A DNA stretch of 64,000 nucleotides from contig NZ_CP054919.1 in the NCBI RefSeq assembly GCF_013364235.1, forward strand, positions 4,190,701 to 4,254,700. The letters are read 5' to 3'. Source of the stretch: Kitasatospora sp. NA04385 (GTDB lineage Bacteria > Actinomycetota > Actinomycetes > Streptomycetales > Streptomycetaceae). The position numbers and the translations under genes are program-made. Below, piece after piece: positions 39,883 through 48,715 of this stretch (positions are counted from its first letter, which is position 1; each line of letters opens with the position of its first letter). The notes beneath the pieces were generated by a model that was not told the origin of the DNA, searched no databases, and worked only from the letters and a program-made list of their open reading frames with translations.

Positions 39883-42487
39883 TCAGTTCTGCTGCCCGGC
39901 ACCGGTCCAGGGCAGGAACGGGGTTCCGGCCAGGGCCGTGCCGAGGGCGAGCAGGACGCCGGCGGAGCCGGTGGCCAGGTCCGCGGACAGCCGCAGCAAC
40001 TGGTCGCCGGGGAAGACGGGGTGGCCCTGGTAGGTGATCTGGTGCAGGGTCAGCAGGGCGCGCTGGCGGTCGAGCAGCGTCCGGTCGTCGGGGTCCGCGG
40101 CCCGGTGCCGGGTGAGCGCGAGGTAGCCGATCAGCCCGGCCCGGCCGTTGAACAGGCCCGGCTGGATGATGAACTCGGGTTCCGCGGCGCGGCGGATCGC
40201 CGCCTCGTGCCGCCCGGCGGGGCTGTCGGGCCGGTGGGCGAGCAGGGCGTCGACGGCGAGCCCGATGCCGGCGCTGCCGGTCTCGACGTACGGCAGGACC
40301 CGGCGCCCGTCGACGACCTGGACGGTGCCGTCGGCGACGGTGGCGCAGCGGTCGAGGTCGAGTTCGAGGAGCGCCTCGGCCTGGTCCAGCAGGGTGCGGT
40401 CCCCGGTGTGCTCGGCTAGCCGGACCAGGGCGAGGGCGGTTCCGGAGGCCCCGGCGAGCAGTCCGGCGCGCCGCCGGGGGTCCTCATGTCCGGCCTTCTC
40501 CAGGGTGGCGGCCGCGGAGCGGGCGAGGGCGAGGGCGTCCTCCAGGTGCCGTTCGACGCCGGTGACGGCCGCGAAGTGCAGCAGCGCCAGGGCGATGCCG
40601 GGTGCGCCCGTCGCCAGCCCGGTGCCCGGCTCCCCGCCGGTCCGGCCGTCGGCCCGGCCGCCGGTCGCGGCGGAGGCGGGCCGCGCGTTCGAGCAGGCCG
40701 AGGGCGGTCTCGCGTTCGCCGAGCAGGTCGAGGACGTACGCGACGCCGTGGCCGCCGTGGTACAGGCCGGGCGTGGTGCCGCGGGTGCGGGCGGCGTCGG
40801 CGAGCCAGCGGACGTGGCCGGGGTCGACGGCGGCGCCGGTGGCGTGCAGGGCGTACAGGACGCCCGCGGCACCGTGCGCGAGCCCGAGCCCGCCGTGGGT
40901 GAACTGGGCGACGTCGCCGGGGAACAGCCGGTCGGCGCGGTCGGGGGTGGCCGTGGCGGCGATCCCGGCGGCGAGGGCGTCCCTGATCCGGGGCCAGTCG
41001 GGCTCCGCCGCGGCCAGCAGGGCGCGCGCCTCGGCGCGCCCCAGGCCCAGCGCGGGCCGTTCGGCGCGGCCGTCGTGCGGGGCGGCCCGGAGGTAGCGGC
41101 GGATCGGGTCGGTGAACCCGGCCGGGACGGGGAAGCGGGCCTCGATGGCGTCGGCGAGCTCCTCGGCCTTGCCGGGGTCGAGCGCGGGGAGCTGCGCCAG
41201 CGGGTAGAACAGCCAGAGCCGGACCGCGGCCAGCGCGTAGCGGTCGATCTCCGCCCCGGTATAGCCCTTCGGCGCGGTGAAGCCGGCGGCGCCGAGCGCC
41301 GGGCGGACGAACTCCTCTGCGGTGCTGGCCAGTTCGAAGTCGATGAAGCAGAGTTCGCCGTCCGGGCGCAGGATCAGGTTGCGGGGGTGGAGGTCGCCGA
41401 AGACCACGCCGCGGGCGTGGATGCCCGCCAGGGTCCGCTCCAGCCGGTCGACGATCCCGAGGGCGTCGCGGGTGTAGGCGGCGACGGCGTCCGGTCCGGC
41501 GTCCGGGTGGACGAGCGGGTACTCGGCGGTCAGCCATTCGCTGAGCGAACGGCCCTCGACGTACTCCTGGACCAGGAACTCGTGCTCCCAGACCGTCAGC
41601 AGCCCGTACTGCTCGGGCACTCCGGGCAGACCGGCGAGCCGGGCCAGGATCCGGTGCTCGTTGCGCAGCCGGGTGACGGCGTCGACCCCGCGCTGGTCGA
41701 GGCCGGCCAGCGGGCGGGCCTCCTTGAGCACCACCTGCGGGCCGTCCCCCTCGGTGGCGCGGCCCAGGTAGACGCCGCCGGCGTTGGAGAAGTGCAGCAC
41801 GCGCTCGACGGTGTAGGGCAGTGCGTCGTCGCTCCGGGCGGCGCGGGCCGCGACGGCGGCGGCCACGGAGGGCGGCACCGGCGCCCAGTCGGGGACGGCG
41901 AACCCGGGCCCGCGCACGTCGGGCACCTGCCGGCCGTCGGGGCGGGTGAGGGCGAGCACCCGCTCGCCCGCCTCGTTGTGGCAGTACTGCTCGGCGAAGC
42001 CGCCGTACCGCAGGTAGAGCGGTCCCTCGCCCCAGCGCAGGTCGCTCAGGATGTACGGGCCGCGCCGGCCGGCCAGCAGGGCGCCGAGGCCGTCGAGACA
42101 TCGCTCCAGCGCGTCGTCGTCGACCGGGTAGATCGTGCAGAACTTGCCGCTGGCGCCGCGCGCCGCGTACTTGGAGTTCTGGACCTGGAGGATCGGCAGT
42201 CCGCGCAGGAACTTGAAGGCGAGCCGCTCCCGCAGGCAGTACGCGAAGACCGTCTCCAGCACCTCTTCGGCGTCCTCGGCGCACGAGGACACGTGGACCT
42301 TCCAGCCCTGGTCCGGCAGCCGCACCCCGGTGGGCCGGACGACGGCCCAGATCTCCAGGTCGCCGCGCTCCCAGCCGGCCGGCAGCGGGCGGGTGACGGC
42401 GGGGAACTCCTCGGTGGCGCCCCAGCGGCGGGGCGAGTCGTAGAAGAGCGGGTCTGCGTAGGCGTACGCCTCGTAGCGGTTGTCCAA
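39883..42487 (-). CDS. lanKC: Class III lanthipeptide synthetase LanKC (one apparent frameshift)
   Basis: Start TTG 42487, five bases after a perfect AGGAGG; product DNRYEAYAYADPLFYDS..., total about 868 residues. N-terminal phosphothreonine/serine lyase region (1-200), kinase region (about 225-470) with VVLKEARP (Lys 255), VVFGDLHPRNLIL (catalytic Asp 365) and CFIDFELA (Asp 383), and LanC-like cyclase (from about 528). The cyclase lacks Cys/His zinc ligands (FNGRAGL in place of the usual CHG), as expected for class III. The frame from 42487 closes at 40484; homology moves to another frame near 40640-40690 and ends at 39883. An extra G/C base there would explain it. It phosphorylates, eliminates and cyclises the precursor. 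Confidence 0.88.
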
Positions 42488-42543
42488 CGGAACCTCCTCG
42501 GCGCGGGAGTGCGGACGGTGCCGTGACGCGGGCCGGCGGTGCG

Positions 42544-42606
42544 GGGGAATTCCCCGGCGCTGGTGCGACAACCAGAAGTATTGATTCCCTACGAGTTCGC
42601 GGGCAA
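42544..42606 (-). promoter_or_regulatory. Putative promoter and palindrome ahead of lanKC
   Basis: On the minus strand TTGCCC (42606-42601) and AATACT (42582-42577) with an 18-nt spacer look like a -35/-10 pair. The palindrome GGGGAATTCCCC (42544-42555) lies about 20 nt after the predicted start site and could be an operator or a leader hairpin. Confidence 0.35.
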
Positions 42607-43319
42607 CGGCGCGCAGGACGCTATTTCGGTGGAATGCGTGCACCAGGCGTGTGCGCCGTTATCCGAGCGAGCCGCAGCGCCGGTGCATACGCCCCCCTGC
42701 CGGTGCGCCGCCCTGCTCCGTCCCCGGCCGCGAGACCCGCCGACCGCCGCGCGGAGCGGCCCGGCACCGCCCTGAGCTGCCGGTTCGCGGCCCGCTCGCC
42801 GTCCGGGACATCCGGCCGCCGGAGCCCGGCCACCCGGGCGGCCACCGGCGTGCGCGGTGGCGATCCTGTATCGGCGAACACATTCGCGTGCATCGCATCC
42901 GTGTTCGCGCGGGGGGTTTTCGGCTGGTCGGACCGGTGAATCCGGGTGCGATCGAAAAAGGGTCGGGCGTCGGGTGAACGCCGGGGCACTGGAAAAACAT
43001 CCATGCGTGCTGGATTTTTCTCCGGCGAAATGACCACCGCGCCCGGCTCGGCGCCGACCGGGCGGGGCGCGGGCGGTCGGGCCGGGCTCTCCCGGTGCCC
43101 GCCACGATCACCGGCACCGGGCCGCGCCGTCGACGATCCGTCAGGTCGCGCGGCCCGTGCGGAGGCCACCGACCGGCCCGGGAGAACGGCCCGGGAGAAC
43201 GGCCCGGGGGACCGGCCCGGGCCGGTCCAGGGGCGCCTCCACGGGGCGCCGATCCGGGCCCTAGGCTTTCGGAGCGGGAGCCCGGACGTCGGGCCCGAAG
43301 GCCTCATGGAGGGGTACGG
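42607..43319. other. Long non-coding interval between divergent genes
   Basis: No convincing gene is visible in these 713 bases; open frames here have poor codon bias. Structures seen: GCGAACAC (42874-42881) with GTGTTCGC (42901-42908), and AT-rich AAAAACATCCA...TGGATTTTT (42993-43019), a rare U-tract hairpin in this genome. A short repeat of acggcccgggag occurs at about 43188-43215. The right end carries GGAGG at 43309 for the next gene. Confidence 0.5.
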
Positions 43320-44747
43320 ATGAGCGGGGACGGCGGCAGTCCGGGTCAGCAGCAGCACGGCGGGCAGCCGCAGGAGCCGGGCGCTCCGGGGCCGGGCGCT
43401 TCGGGGCAGGGTGGCGCTCCGGGCCACTGGCCGGGGTACGGGCAGCCGCAGGGGCCGGGCGCTTCGGGGCAGGGTGGCGCTCCGGGCCACTGGCCGGGGT
43501 ACGGGCAGCAGCAGGGGCCGGGTGCTCCGGGTCACTGGCCGGGGTACGGGCAGCCCGGCTGGGGCACCGGCGGCTGGGGGCAGGGCCCGTGGGGCGCCGT
43601 GCCGGTCGCGCCGAAGCCGGGTGTGCTGCCGCTGCGCCCGCTCGGGTTCGGCGAGATGTTCAGCGCGGTCTTCGACACCGTGCGCCGCCACACCCGCCCG
43701 CTCTACCTGCCGCTCACGCTGGTCGCCGTCATCGGCGCGGTGCCGCTGCTGCTCGCCTCCTTCCTGGCCGGGGGCAGCCTCGCCGACGCGCTCTCGGACT
43801 TCCCGACCGCTGGCACCGACCCGACCGACGAGCAGCTGTGGGCGGTGCTCCGGCCGCTGCTGCCGTTCCTCGTGGTGTTCCTGCTGGTGGCCGTCGCGCA
43901 GTACGTGCTCGCCGGGCCGCTGGCCACGGTGGTGCTGCGGGCCGCTGTCCTCGGGAAGCCGCTGACGGCCGGTCAGGCCTGGAAGGAGGTCCGCCCCCGG
44001 CTGGGGACGAGCACCGCCGTCCTGGCGCTGCTGTACGGGCCGCTGCTGCTGGTGTACCTGCTGGTGCTGCTGCTCATGGGCCTGGTCGGGAACCCCGGGC
44101 TGCTGGTCCTGCTGTTCCCGGTGCTGACGTTCGGCGCCTGCTACGTGGTGATCCGGCTGGCCCCGCAGATCCCCGCGGCGGTGCTGGAGGAGAGCGGCGC
44201 GAAGGCGGCGATCCGCCGGGCCTGGCAGCTCAACCGGAACAACTGGTGGCGCAGCTTCGGCCTCACGTCGATGGTCTCGCTCGTCGGCGGGTTCGCGACC
44301 AGCATCCTGAGCTTCCCGATCCGGCTGGTCCTGACGCTGGCACTGCCGGCCAGTGCGATCGGCCTGGAGGGCACCTCGGACGAGCAGTTCACCCGGGGTG
44401 TGATGGTGATGGTGCTGGCGCTCGGCTCGCTGGTCGTCCTGTTCGGGATGCTGGCGACCGGCCCGCTGGTCCCGCTGGCCAACGGCGTGCTGTACATCGA
44501 CCGCCGGATCCGCAACGAGCGGCTGGACGTCGCGCTGGCCGAGGCCGCGGGCATCCGGTTCGCCGAGTCCTACGGCTACCCGCAGGCCGGACCCGTCCAC
44601 ACCGGGCCCGTCCCGACCGCGCCCGTCCCCGCCCAGGCCGGGCCCGTCGAGGACGCCCGACCGGCCGAGGACGCCCGGCCCGCCGCGCCCGCCGCGCCCG
44701 CCGCGCCGACCGAGCCGCCCGCCGGGGAGGGCCCGAAGGGGAGCTGA
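43320..44747 (+). CDS. Multi-pass membrane protein (GDPD-type membrane domain)
   Basis: 475 residues, ATG 43320 behind GGAGGGG. A Gly/Pro/Gln-rich N-terminus (1-95) carries tandem repeats (GASGQGGAPGHWPGYGQ). VLPLRPLGFGEMFSAVFDTV then introduces about six membrane helices, the typical opening of the actinobacterial family annotated as glycerophosphoryl diester phosphodiesterase membrane domain; no catalytic domain is present. IPAAVLEESGAKAAIRRAWQ is the conserved cytosolic turn. The C-terminus is Ala/Pro-rich. Role unknown, perhaps membrane organisation. Monocistronic. Confidence 0.75.
   Translation: MSGDGGSPGQQQHGGQPQEPGAPGPGASGQGGAPGHWPGYGQPQGPGASGQGGAPGHWPGYGQQQGPGAPGHWPGYGQPGWGTGGWGQGPWGAVPVAPKPGVLPLRPLGFGEMFSAVFDTVRRHTRPLYLPLTLVAVIGAVPLLLASFLAGGSLADALSDFPTAGTDPTDEQLWAVLRPLLPFLVVFLLVAVAQYVLAGPLATVVLRAAVLGKPLTAGQAWKEVRPRLGTSTAVLALLYGPLLLVYLLVLLLMGLVGNPGLLVLLFPVLTFGACYVVIRLAPQIPAAVLEESGAKAAIRRAWQLNRNNWWRSFGLTSMVSLVGGFATSILSFPIRLVLTLALPASAIGLEGTSDEQFTRGVMVMVLALGSLVVLFGMLATGPLVPLANGVLYIDRRIRNERLDVALAEAAGIRFAESYGYPQAGPVHTGPVPTAPVPAQAGPVEDARPAEDARPAAPAAPAAPTEPPAGEGPKGS
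43389..43553 (+). repeat. 63-bp in-frame tandem repeats
   Basis: Two full units (43389-43451, 43452-43514) and a third lacking 24 nt (from 43515) encode the QPQGPGASGQGGAPGHWPGYG-type repeat of the membrane protein N-terminus. Nearly identical copies suggest recent expansion. Confidence 0.85.
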
Positions 44748-44825
44748 CCGGGCGCTGGTTGCGGTTCAGTCACGGGCTGTCCGATTGGCCGTCGAATACG
44801 GCAATTGGGCGTCGGAACGGTGTTG

Positions 44826-44854
44826 TTGACGGGCGCACGGGTCTCACATAATTC
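44826..44854 (+). promoter_or_regulatory. Probable housekeeping promoter of the four-gene operon
   Basis: TTGACG (44826-44831) and TAATTC (44849-44854) with a 17-nt spacer; CATAAT (44847-44852) overlaps. This is the best vegetative-type promoter in the window and lies about 90 nt before the first operon gene. Confidence 0.55.
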
Positions 44855-44945
44855 GTGCACCGCGCGATGACGACCGCGCCGGGCCGACCGGGGGGACGGC
44901 CCGTGCCGCTGCGCGGACAGCCATGTGAACCCTGGGGGGAGACCC

Positions 44946-45881
44946 TTGTCCGTGCCCGAACCGTCCCCTGGCCCGGCTCCGGCTCCGGCTCCGGCTTCGA
45001 CTCCGGTGCCCGACACCGGACCGGCGGCCGAGGTCGTCCCCGATCCCGCTCCCACTGCCGTCCCCGCCCCCGGCCCCGAATTCGGGTTCGCGCCCCCGCC
45101 CGGGCCGCTGCCGGACGCCCCGCGCCGGCTGCCCCGGGCGGTCGGCGTGGTGCTGTCGGTGGCCGGTCTGCTCGCGGTGACGGCGGCCAGCGCGGCCGTC
45201 ACCGTCGCGGTGGGCAGGCCCGACCGCTCCGGGCCGGCCGCCGCGGCGGCCCCGTCGAGCCCGGGCGTCCCGCCGTCCCCGTCGGCCTCCCCGAGCCCGA
45301 GCCCCACGCCCACGCCCACGGCGAGCCCGACCCCGGCCCCGACGCCGACCGTGGCCCCGCGCCCGTCCAGCACCCTGAAGGGCAGCGTCTCGGGCGGCAG
45401 GCACAGCGGCGACCTGCGGTACTTCCTGCTCCCCGTGCCCGACGACGCGGACCCGTACGGCTCCCCGGACGGCGCGATGATGAGCATGGCGGACATCCAG
45501 TCCCACTACGACAAGGACACCGACGTCAAGGGCGTCCTGGACTCCTGGGACTTCAAGGACGCGGCCACCCGCACCTACCGCACCCGTGACGGCAGGACCG
45601 AGGTGCGGGTCGAGCTCAAGCGCTTCAGCCGCACCGACCGGGCCCAGGGCTTCGCCGACCACACCAGCTACCAGCAGGACTCGTTCGACGTCGACGGCGT
45701 CCCGAACGCCAGGGGCTACGTCTTCAAGCCCAAGCAGCAGGCGTACACCGGCGAGCTGATCGGCATCGGCGTGGTCGGCGACGTGGTCTACGAGGTCACC
45801 GTCGACGTGCAGGGCGACCCCGACCGGGCGCTGCTCGCCGACGCGATGAAGCGGGCCCGCGACCGCCTCGTCAACGGCTGA
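44946..45881 (+). CDS. Anchored secreted protein, DLRxLLLP family, member 1
   Basis: 311 residues. A TTG at 44946 is chosen because GGGGGGAGA lies 5-6 nt before it; GTG 44925 is also in frame. Pro/Ala-rich cytosolic part (1-60), one membrane helix (about 68-92, RAVGVVLSVAGLLAVTAASA), a long Ser/Pro/Thr linker, then an extracellular alpha/beta domain (about 145-311) starting HSGDLRYFLLPVPDDA and including VELKRFSRTDRAQGFADH. The domain resembles members 3 and 4 of this operon. Function unknown; the fold suggests a surface sensor or substrate-binding role. Confidence 0.7.
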   Translation: MSVPEPSPGPAPAPAPASTPVPDTGPAAEVVPDPAPTAVPAPGPEFGFAPPPGPLPDAPRRLPRAVGVVLSVAGLLAVTAASAAVTVAVGRPDRSGPAAAAAPSSPGVPPSPSASPSPSPTPTPTASPTPAPTPTVAPRPSSTLKGSVSGGRHSGDLRYFLLPVPDDADPYGSPDGAMMSMADIQSHYDKDTDVKGVLDSWDFKDAATRTYRTRDGRTEVRVELKRFSRTDRAQGFADHTSYQQDSFDVDGVPNARGYVFKPKQQAYTGELIGIGVVGDVVYEVTVDVQGDPDRALLADAMKRARDRLVNG

Positions 45882-45915
45882 CGGACGTCCCCGAAACCCT
45901 TTCCAGGAGCCAGAG

Positions 45916-46803
45916 TTGAGCACCGAATCTGCGGGCGCCACGGAGACCGGGGCGGCCGGGACGGCCGCGACCGCACCCGCCGCCCCGCCACCTGCCCCCA
46001 CCACCGCACCAGCCCCCACCACCGCACCGACGGTTGCCGCCCCCGCGTTCGCACCGGCCCCGCCGCCGGGCGCCCCCGACCTGATCGAGGCCGGCGGCGT
46101 CGCCCGCCCGCGGCGGAGGCTCGGCGCGGGCGCGATGTTCCTGGCGGCCGTGCTGGCCGGGCCGGTGATCGGGGCCGCGGTCGGCTACGCGATCCAGTCC
46201 TCCCGGCCGCCGACGCCGCTGCCGAAGATCACCGCGCCCCGGCTGTCCTACTCCGCGGCGCGGGTGGACCCGCAGGCGCTGGCCGCCGCCGGGCCGTCGC
46301 CGCTCGCCATCGACGGCGACCTGCGCAAGCTGCTGATCGAGCGCCCGGCCGGCAGCACCGAGCTCACCGTCGGCGACGGCGACGGCTGGCTGTCCGCGGC
46401 CGACCGCGCGGAGACCTTCGACGACAGCGAGCGCGAGTTCACCGGGCTGCTGGAGGACGGCTTCCGCCGGGCCGCCGCGGTGCGCTGGCGCTCGGGCGAC
46501 GACAGCTTCCGGATCTCGCTGATCCAGTACTCCCAGGAGTCGGTGGTGAAGACGATCACCGGTGCGGTGCCGCGCTCCACCGCGGACATGGTCGTCTCGA
46601 AGATCCCGGGCAACACGGACAGCTACCTGATGACCGCCAAGGACCCTTACCACTACGCCCGCAGCACCGAGACCTACTACTACGGCGAGGCGCTCGCCCG
46701 GAAGGGCACCGTGCTGATGACGGTCCAGGTCTTCGCCAAGAACCCGGTGGACCGGGCGCAGTTCGAGGACATCGCCAAGCGCCAGTGGGAGAAGCTCGCG
46801 TGA
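45916..46803 (+). CDS. Anchored secreted protein, DLRxLLLP family, member 2
   Basis: 295 residues, TTG at 45916 behind AGGAG. Ala/Pro/Thr-rich cytosolic N-terminus (1-70), a membrane helix (about 73-96, GAMFLAAVLAGPVIGAAVGY), then an extracellular domain beginning DGDLRKLLIERPAGSTEL and containing WRSGDDSFRISLIQYSQESV. Its version of the shared motif is the most diverged. The start lies 34 nt after member 1, the end overlaps member 3 by four bases. Unknown function. Confidence 0.7.
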   Translation: MSTESAGATETGAAGTAATAPAAPPPAPTTAPAPTTAPTVAAPAFAPAPPPGAPDLIEAGGVARPRRRLGAGAMFLAAVLAGPVIGAAVGYAIQSSRPPTPLPKITAPRLSYSAARVDPQALAAAGPSPLAIDGDLRKLLIERPAGSTELTVGDGDGWLSAADRAETFDDSEREFTGLLEDGFRRAAAVRWRSGDDSFRISLIQYSQESVVKTITGAVPRSTADMVVSKIPGNTDSYLMTAKDPYHYARSTETYYYGEALARKGTVLMTVQVFAKNPVDRAQFEDIAKRQWEKLA

Positions 46804-47582
46804 CCGGTACCGAATCCGCCGGGACGGCCGTCCCGGTCAGGCCGCCGCGCGGGGCGCGGGCGGCGAAGGCGGTCGCGGCGGTGCTCGCCGCGGCGCTGGC
46901 CGGCGTCGGCATCGGCGAGGTGGTGATCCGGGTGCACTACCCGGACGGGCCGCCGGCCCCGGCCGCGGCGGCTGCGGCCCCCGCACCGTCGGCGAGCGCG
47001 CCCGCGCCGTGGGGCGCCAAGTCCAACGGCAACCACTTCGGCAGCCTGCGCGACCTGCTGCTGCCGGTGCCCGACGGGTACCGGCTGGGGCCGGACTACA
47101 AGGGGCTCGGCAACGACGACGAGCTCGGCGCCGCCGACCTGGAGCGGGCGCAGGAGGAGCTGCTGTCCGAGATGCCGGAGAAGTACCGGGGCCAGTTGAA
47201 GGACGCGCTCGGCAGCCTGCACTTCACCGGGATCGGGGTGCGCAGCCTGGCGCAGAACGACAACCGGTTGACGGCGGTGCTGAAGCTGACCCGGTTCAAC
47301 CAGCAGACGGTGTCGGAGCAGAACGCGCTGTTCGGTTCGCTGGTCGACGACAGCGACCTGTTCCGGCGCGGGCCCGGGGTGCCGAACCACCCGGACGCGC
47401 GCTGCGTGCTGCCGACGCTGGACCCGGGCGACCGGCTCGACTACCTGACCTGCTACTCCGCCGAGGGCGATCTGCTGGTGCAGATGCGGGTCTCCGGCGT
47501 GGTGCCCCTCGACCAGAACCGGGTCGTGGACCTGTTCCGCCAGCAACTGGACCGACTGGCCCGACCGGGAGCCTCCGCATGA
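46800..47582 (+). CDS. Anchored secreted protein, DLRxLLLP family, member 3
   Basis: 260 residues, GTG at 46800 within the previous stop. A short cytosolic tail, one membrane helix (about 24-43, AVAAVLAAALAGVGIGEVVI), then the domain NHFGSLRDLLLPVPDGYRLG and VLKLTRFNQQTVSEQNALFG. Two cysteines (ARCVLPT, LTCYSAEG) may form a disulfide outside the cell. It overlaps member 4 by four bases (ATGA), so translation of the two is coupled. Unknown function. Confidence 0.7.
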   Translation: MTGTESAGTAVPVRPPRGARAAKAVAAVLAAALAGVGIGEVVIRVHYPDGPPAPAAAAAAPAPSASAPAPWGAKSNGNHFGSLRDLLLPVPDGYRLGPDYKGLGNDDELGAADLERAQEELLSEMPEKYRGQLKDALGSLHFTGIGVRSLAQNDNRLTAVLKLTRFNQQTVSEQNALFGSLVDDSDLFRRGPGVPNHPDARCVLPTLDPGDRLDYLTCYSAEGDLLVQMRVSGVVPLDQNRVVDLFRQQLDRLARPGASA

Positions 47583-48532
47583 GCAGCGACACCACCCCCC
47601 AGAGCGGTCCGGAGGTCAGGCTGGAGACGGGCGGGCCGTACGCCGGTGCCCCGGTGCCGCCGCCGGACCGGGCGGGGCCGGAGCGGGCCGACCGCCGGCG
47701 CAGGTGGCAGGTCGGCGCGGCGCTGCTGCTGACCGTGGTGACCGGCGCGGCGACCGCGGCCCTGGTCTCCCTGCCGGAGCGCACCGACGTCCCGGGCCTG
47801 GCCACGCCGAACGACGGCCGGTACGCGTTCCCGGAGCTGACGCTGCCGCCGCTGCCGCAGGGCGCCTCGGCCCCCGCCGAGTACAAGATCAAGACGCACG
47901 CGGCGGACCTGCGGGGGCTGCTGCTGCCGCTGCCGGAGGGCGCGGTCGGCACCGCCCCGTCCCCGTCCGCGTCGGCGCCGGTCTCCCCGTCCGCCGACCC
48001 GTCCGCGACCCCGTCCGGCTCCGCGCAGGGCTCCGCGTCCGGCTCCGGGGCGGCAGCGGCACCGGCGTCCCCGCAGCCGGGCCTGCCGCCGGTGGCGGGC
48101 CGCTGGATCCCGTGCGACCGGGACGCGATGCTGGCCAAGGACGACGCGTTCGTCCTGCGGTTGAGCACGGACGCCTGCCGGGGCGCGGCCGCCCAGGGCT
48201 GGACGGCCGCCGACGGGACGCGCACCGAGCTGCGGCTGCTGCACTTCGGGTCCGCCGACGAGGCCACCGACTACTTCGCGGGCGCGAACACGATGGCCGA
48301 GACCAAGGACATCGACTCCACCCACCTGGACATCGACGGGGTGTACCCGATCGCCGCCGGCCAGGTGAACATCCGGCTGTCCGACGCGCAGGCCGGGGGG
48401 CTGCCCACCGGCCGGCTGTGCTGGATGCAGAGCGGCGACGTGGTGGCGCTGATCCAGCTGACCAACCCGAAGGGCGTCCCCGCGCAGGCGTTCCGGCAGG
48501 TGGTCGCCCTGCAGAGCAGCATGCTGGCCTGA
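47579..48532 (+). CDS. Anchored secreted protein, DLRxLLLP family, member 4
   Basis: 317 residues, ATG 47579. Membrane helix about 43-63 (WQVGAALLLTVVTGAATAALV), extracellular THAADLRGLLLPLPEGA, a Ser/Pro/Ala-rich insert (about 125-165), and a C-terminal part with TELRLLHFGSADEATDYFAG and WMQSGDVVALIQLTNPKG. Three cysteines (IPCDRD, DACRGA, RLCWMQ). Last gene of the operon. As with its neighbours, the role is unknown; together they may form a surface complex. Confidence 0.7.
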   Translation: MSSDTTPQSGPEVRLETGGPYAGAPVPPPDRAGPERADRRRRWQVGAALLLTVVTGAATAALVSLPERTDVPGLATPNDGRYAFPELTLPPLPQGASAPAEYKIKTHAADLRGLLLPLPEGAVGTAPSPSASAPVSPSADPSATPSGSAQGSASGSGAAAAPASPQPGLPPVAGRWIPCDRDAMLAKDDAFVLRLSTDACRGAAAQGWTAADGTRTELRLLHFGSADEATDYFAGANTMAETKDIDSTHLDIDGVYPIAAGQVNIRLSDAQAGGLPTGRLCWMQSGDVVALIQLTNPKGVPAQAFRQVVALQSSMLA

Positions 48533-48539
48533 TCGCCCA

Positions 48540-48590
48540 CCGCCCTTGCGGGGCGGGCGGGTTGACGTCGGGTTGACGTCGGGTCGACGG
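48540..48590 (+). terminator. Hairpin and 11-bp repeats after the operon
   Basis: CCGCCC (48540-48545) pairs with GGGCGG (48551-48556). It is followed by cgggttgacgt twice and cgggtcgacgg once (48558-48590). A further CCCCCC-TA-GGGGG inverted repeat follows at about 48615-48627. Likely the end of the four-gene transcript. Confidence 0.55.
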
Positions 48591-48715
48591 CGGGTCGGCC
48601 CGTCCGGAGCCGTCCCCCCTAGGGGGCGGGCCGGGCGGGTCATCCCGTGGGGGGAGGAGAAGCGGACTCCGCAGCTCATTCCGCGGGGCGGGGGTGCCCG
48701 GCTACGTTGATGCCC

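Noticed and set aside
37535..40033. 832-codon plus-strand open frame across the lanthipeptide exporter and precursor
   Set aside because: Antisense to an ABC exporter with all motifs; low-complexity translation.
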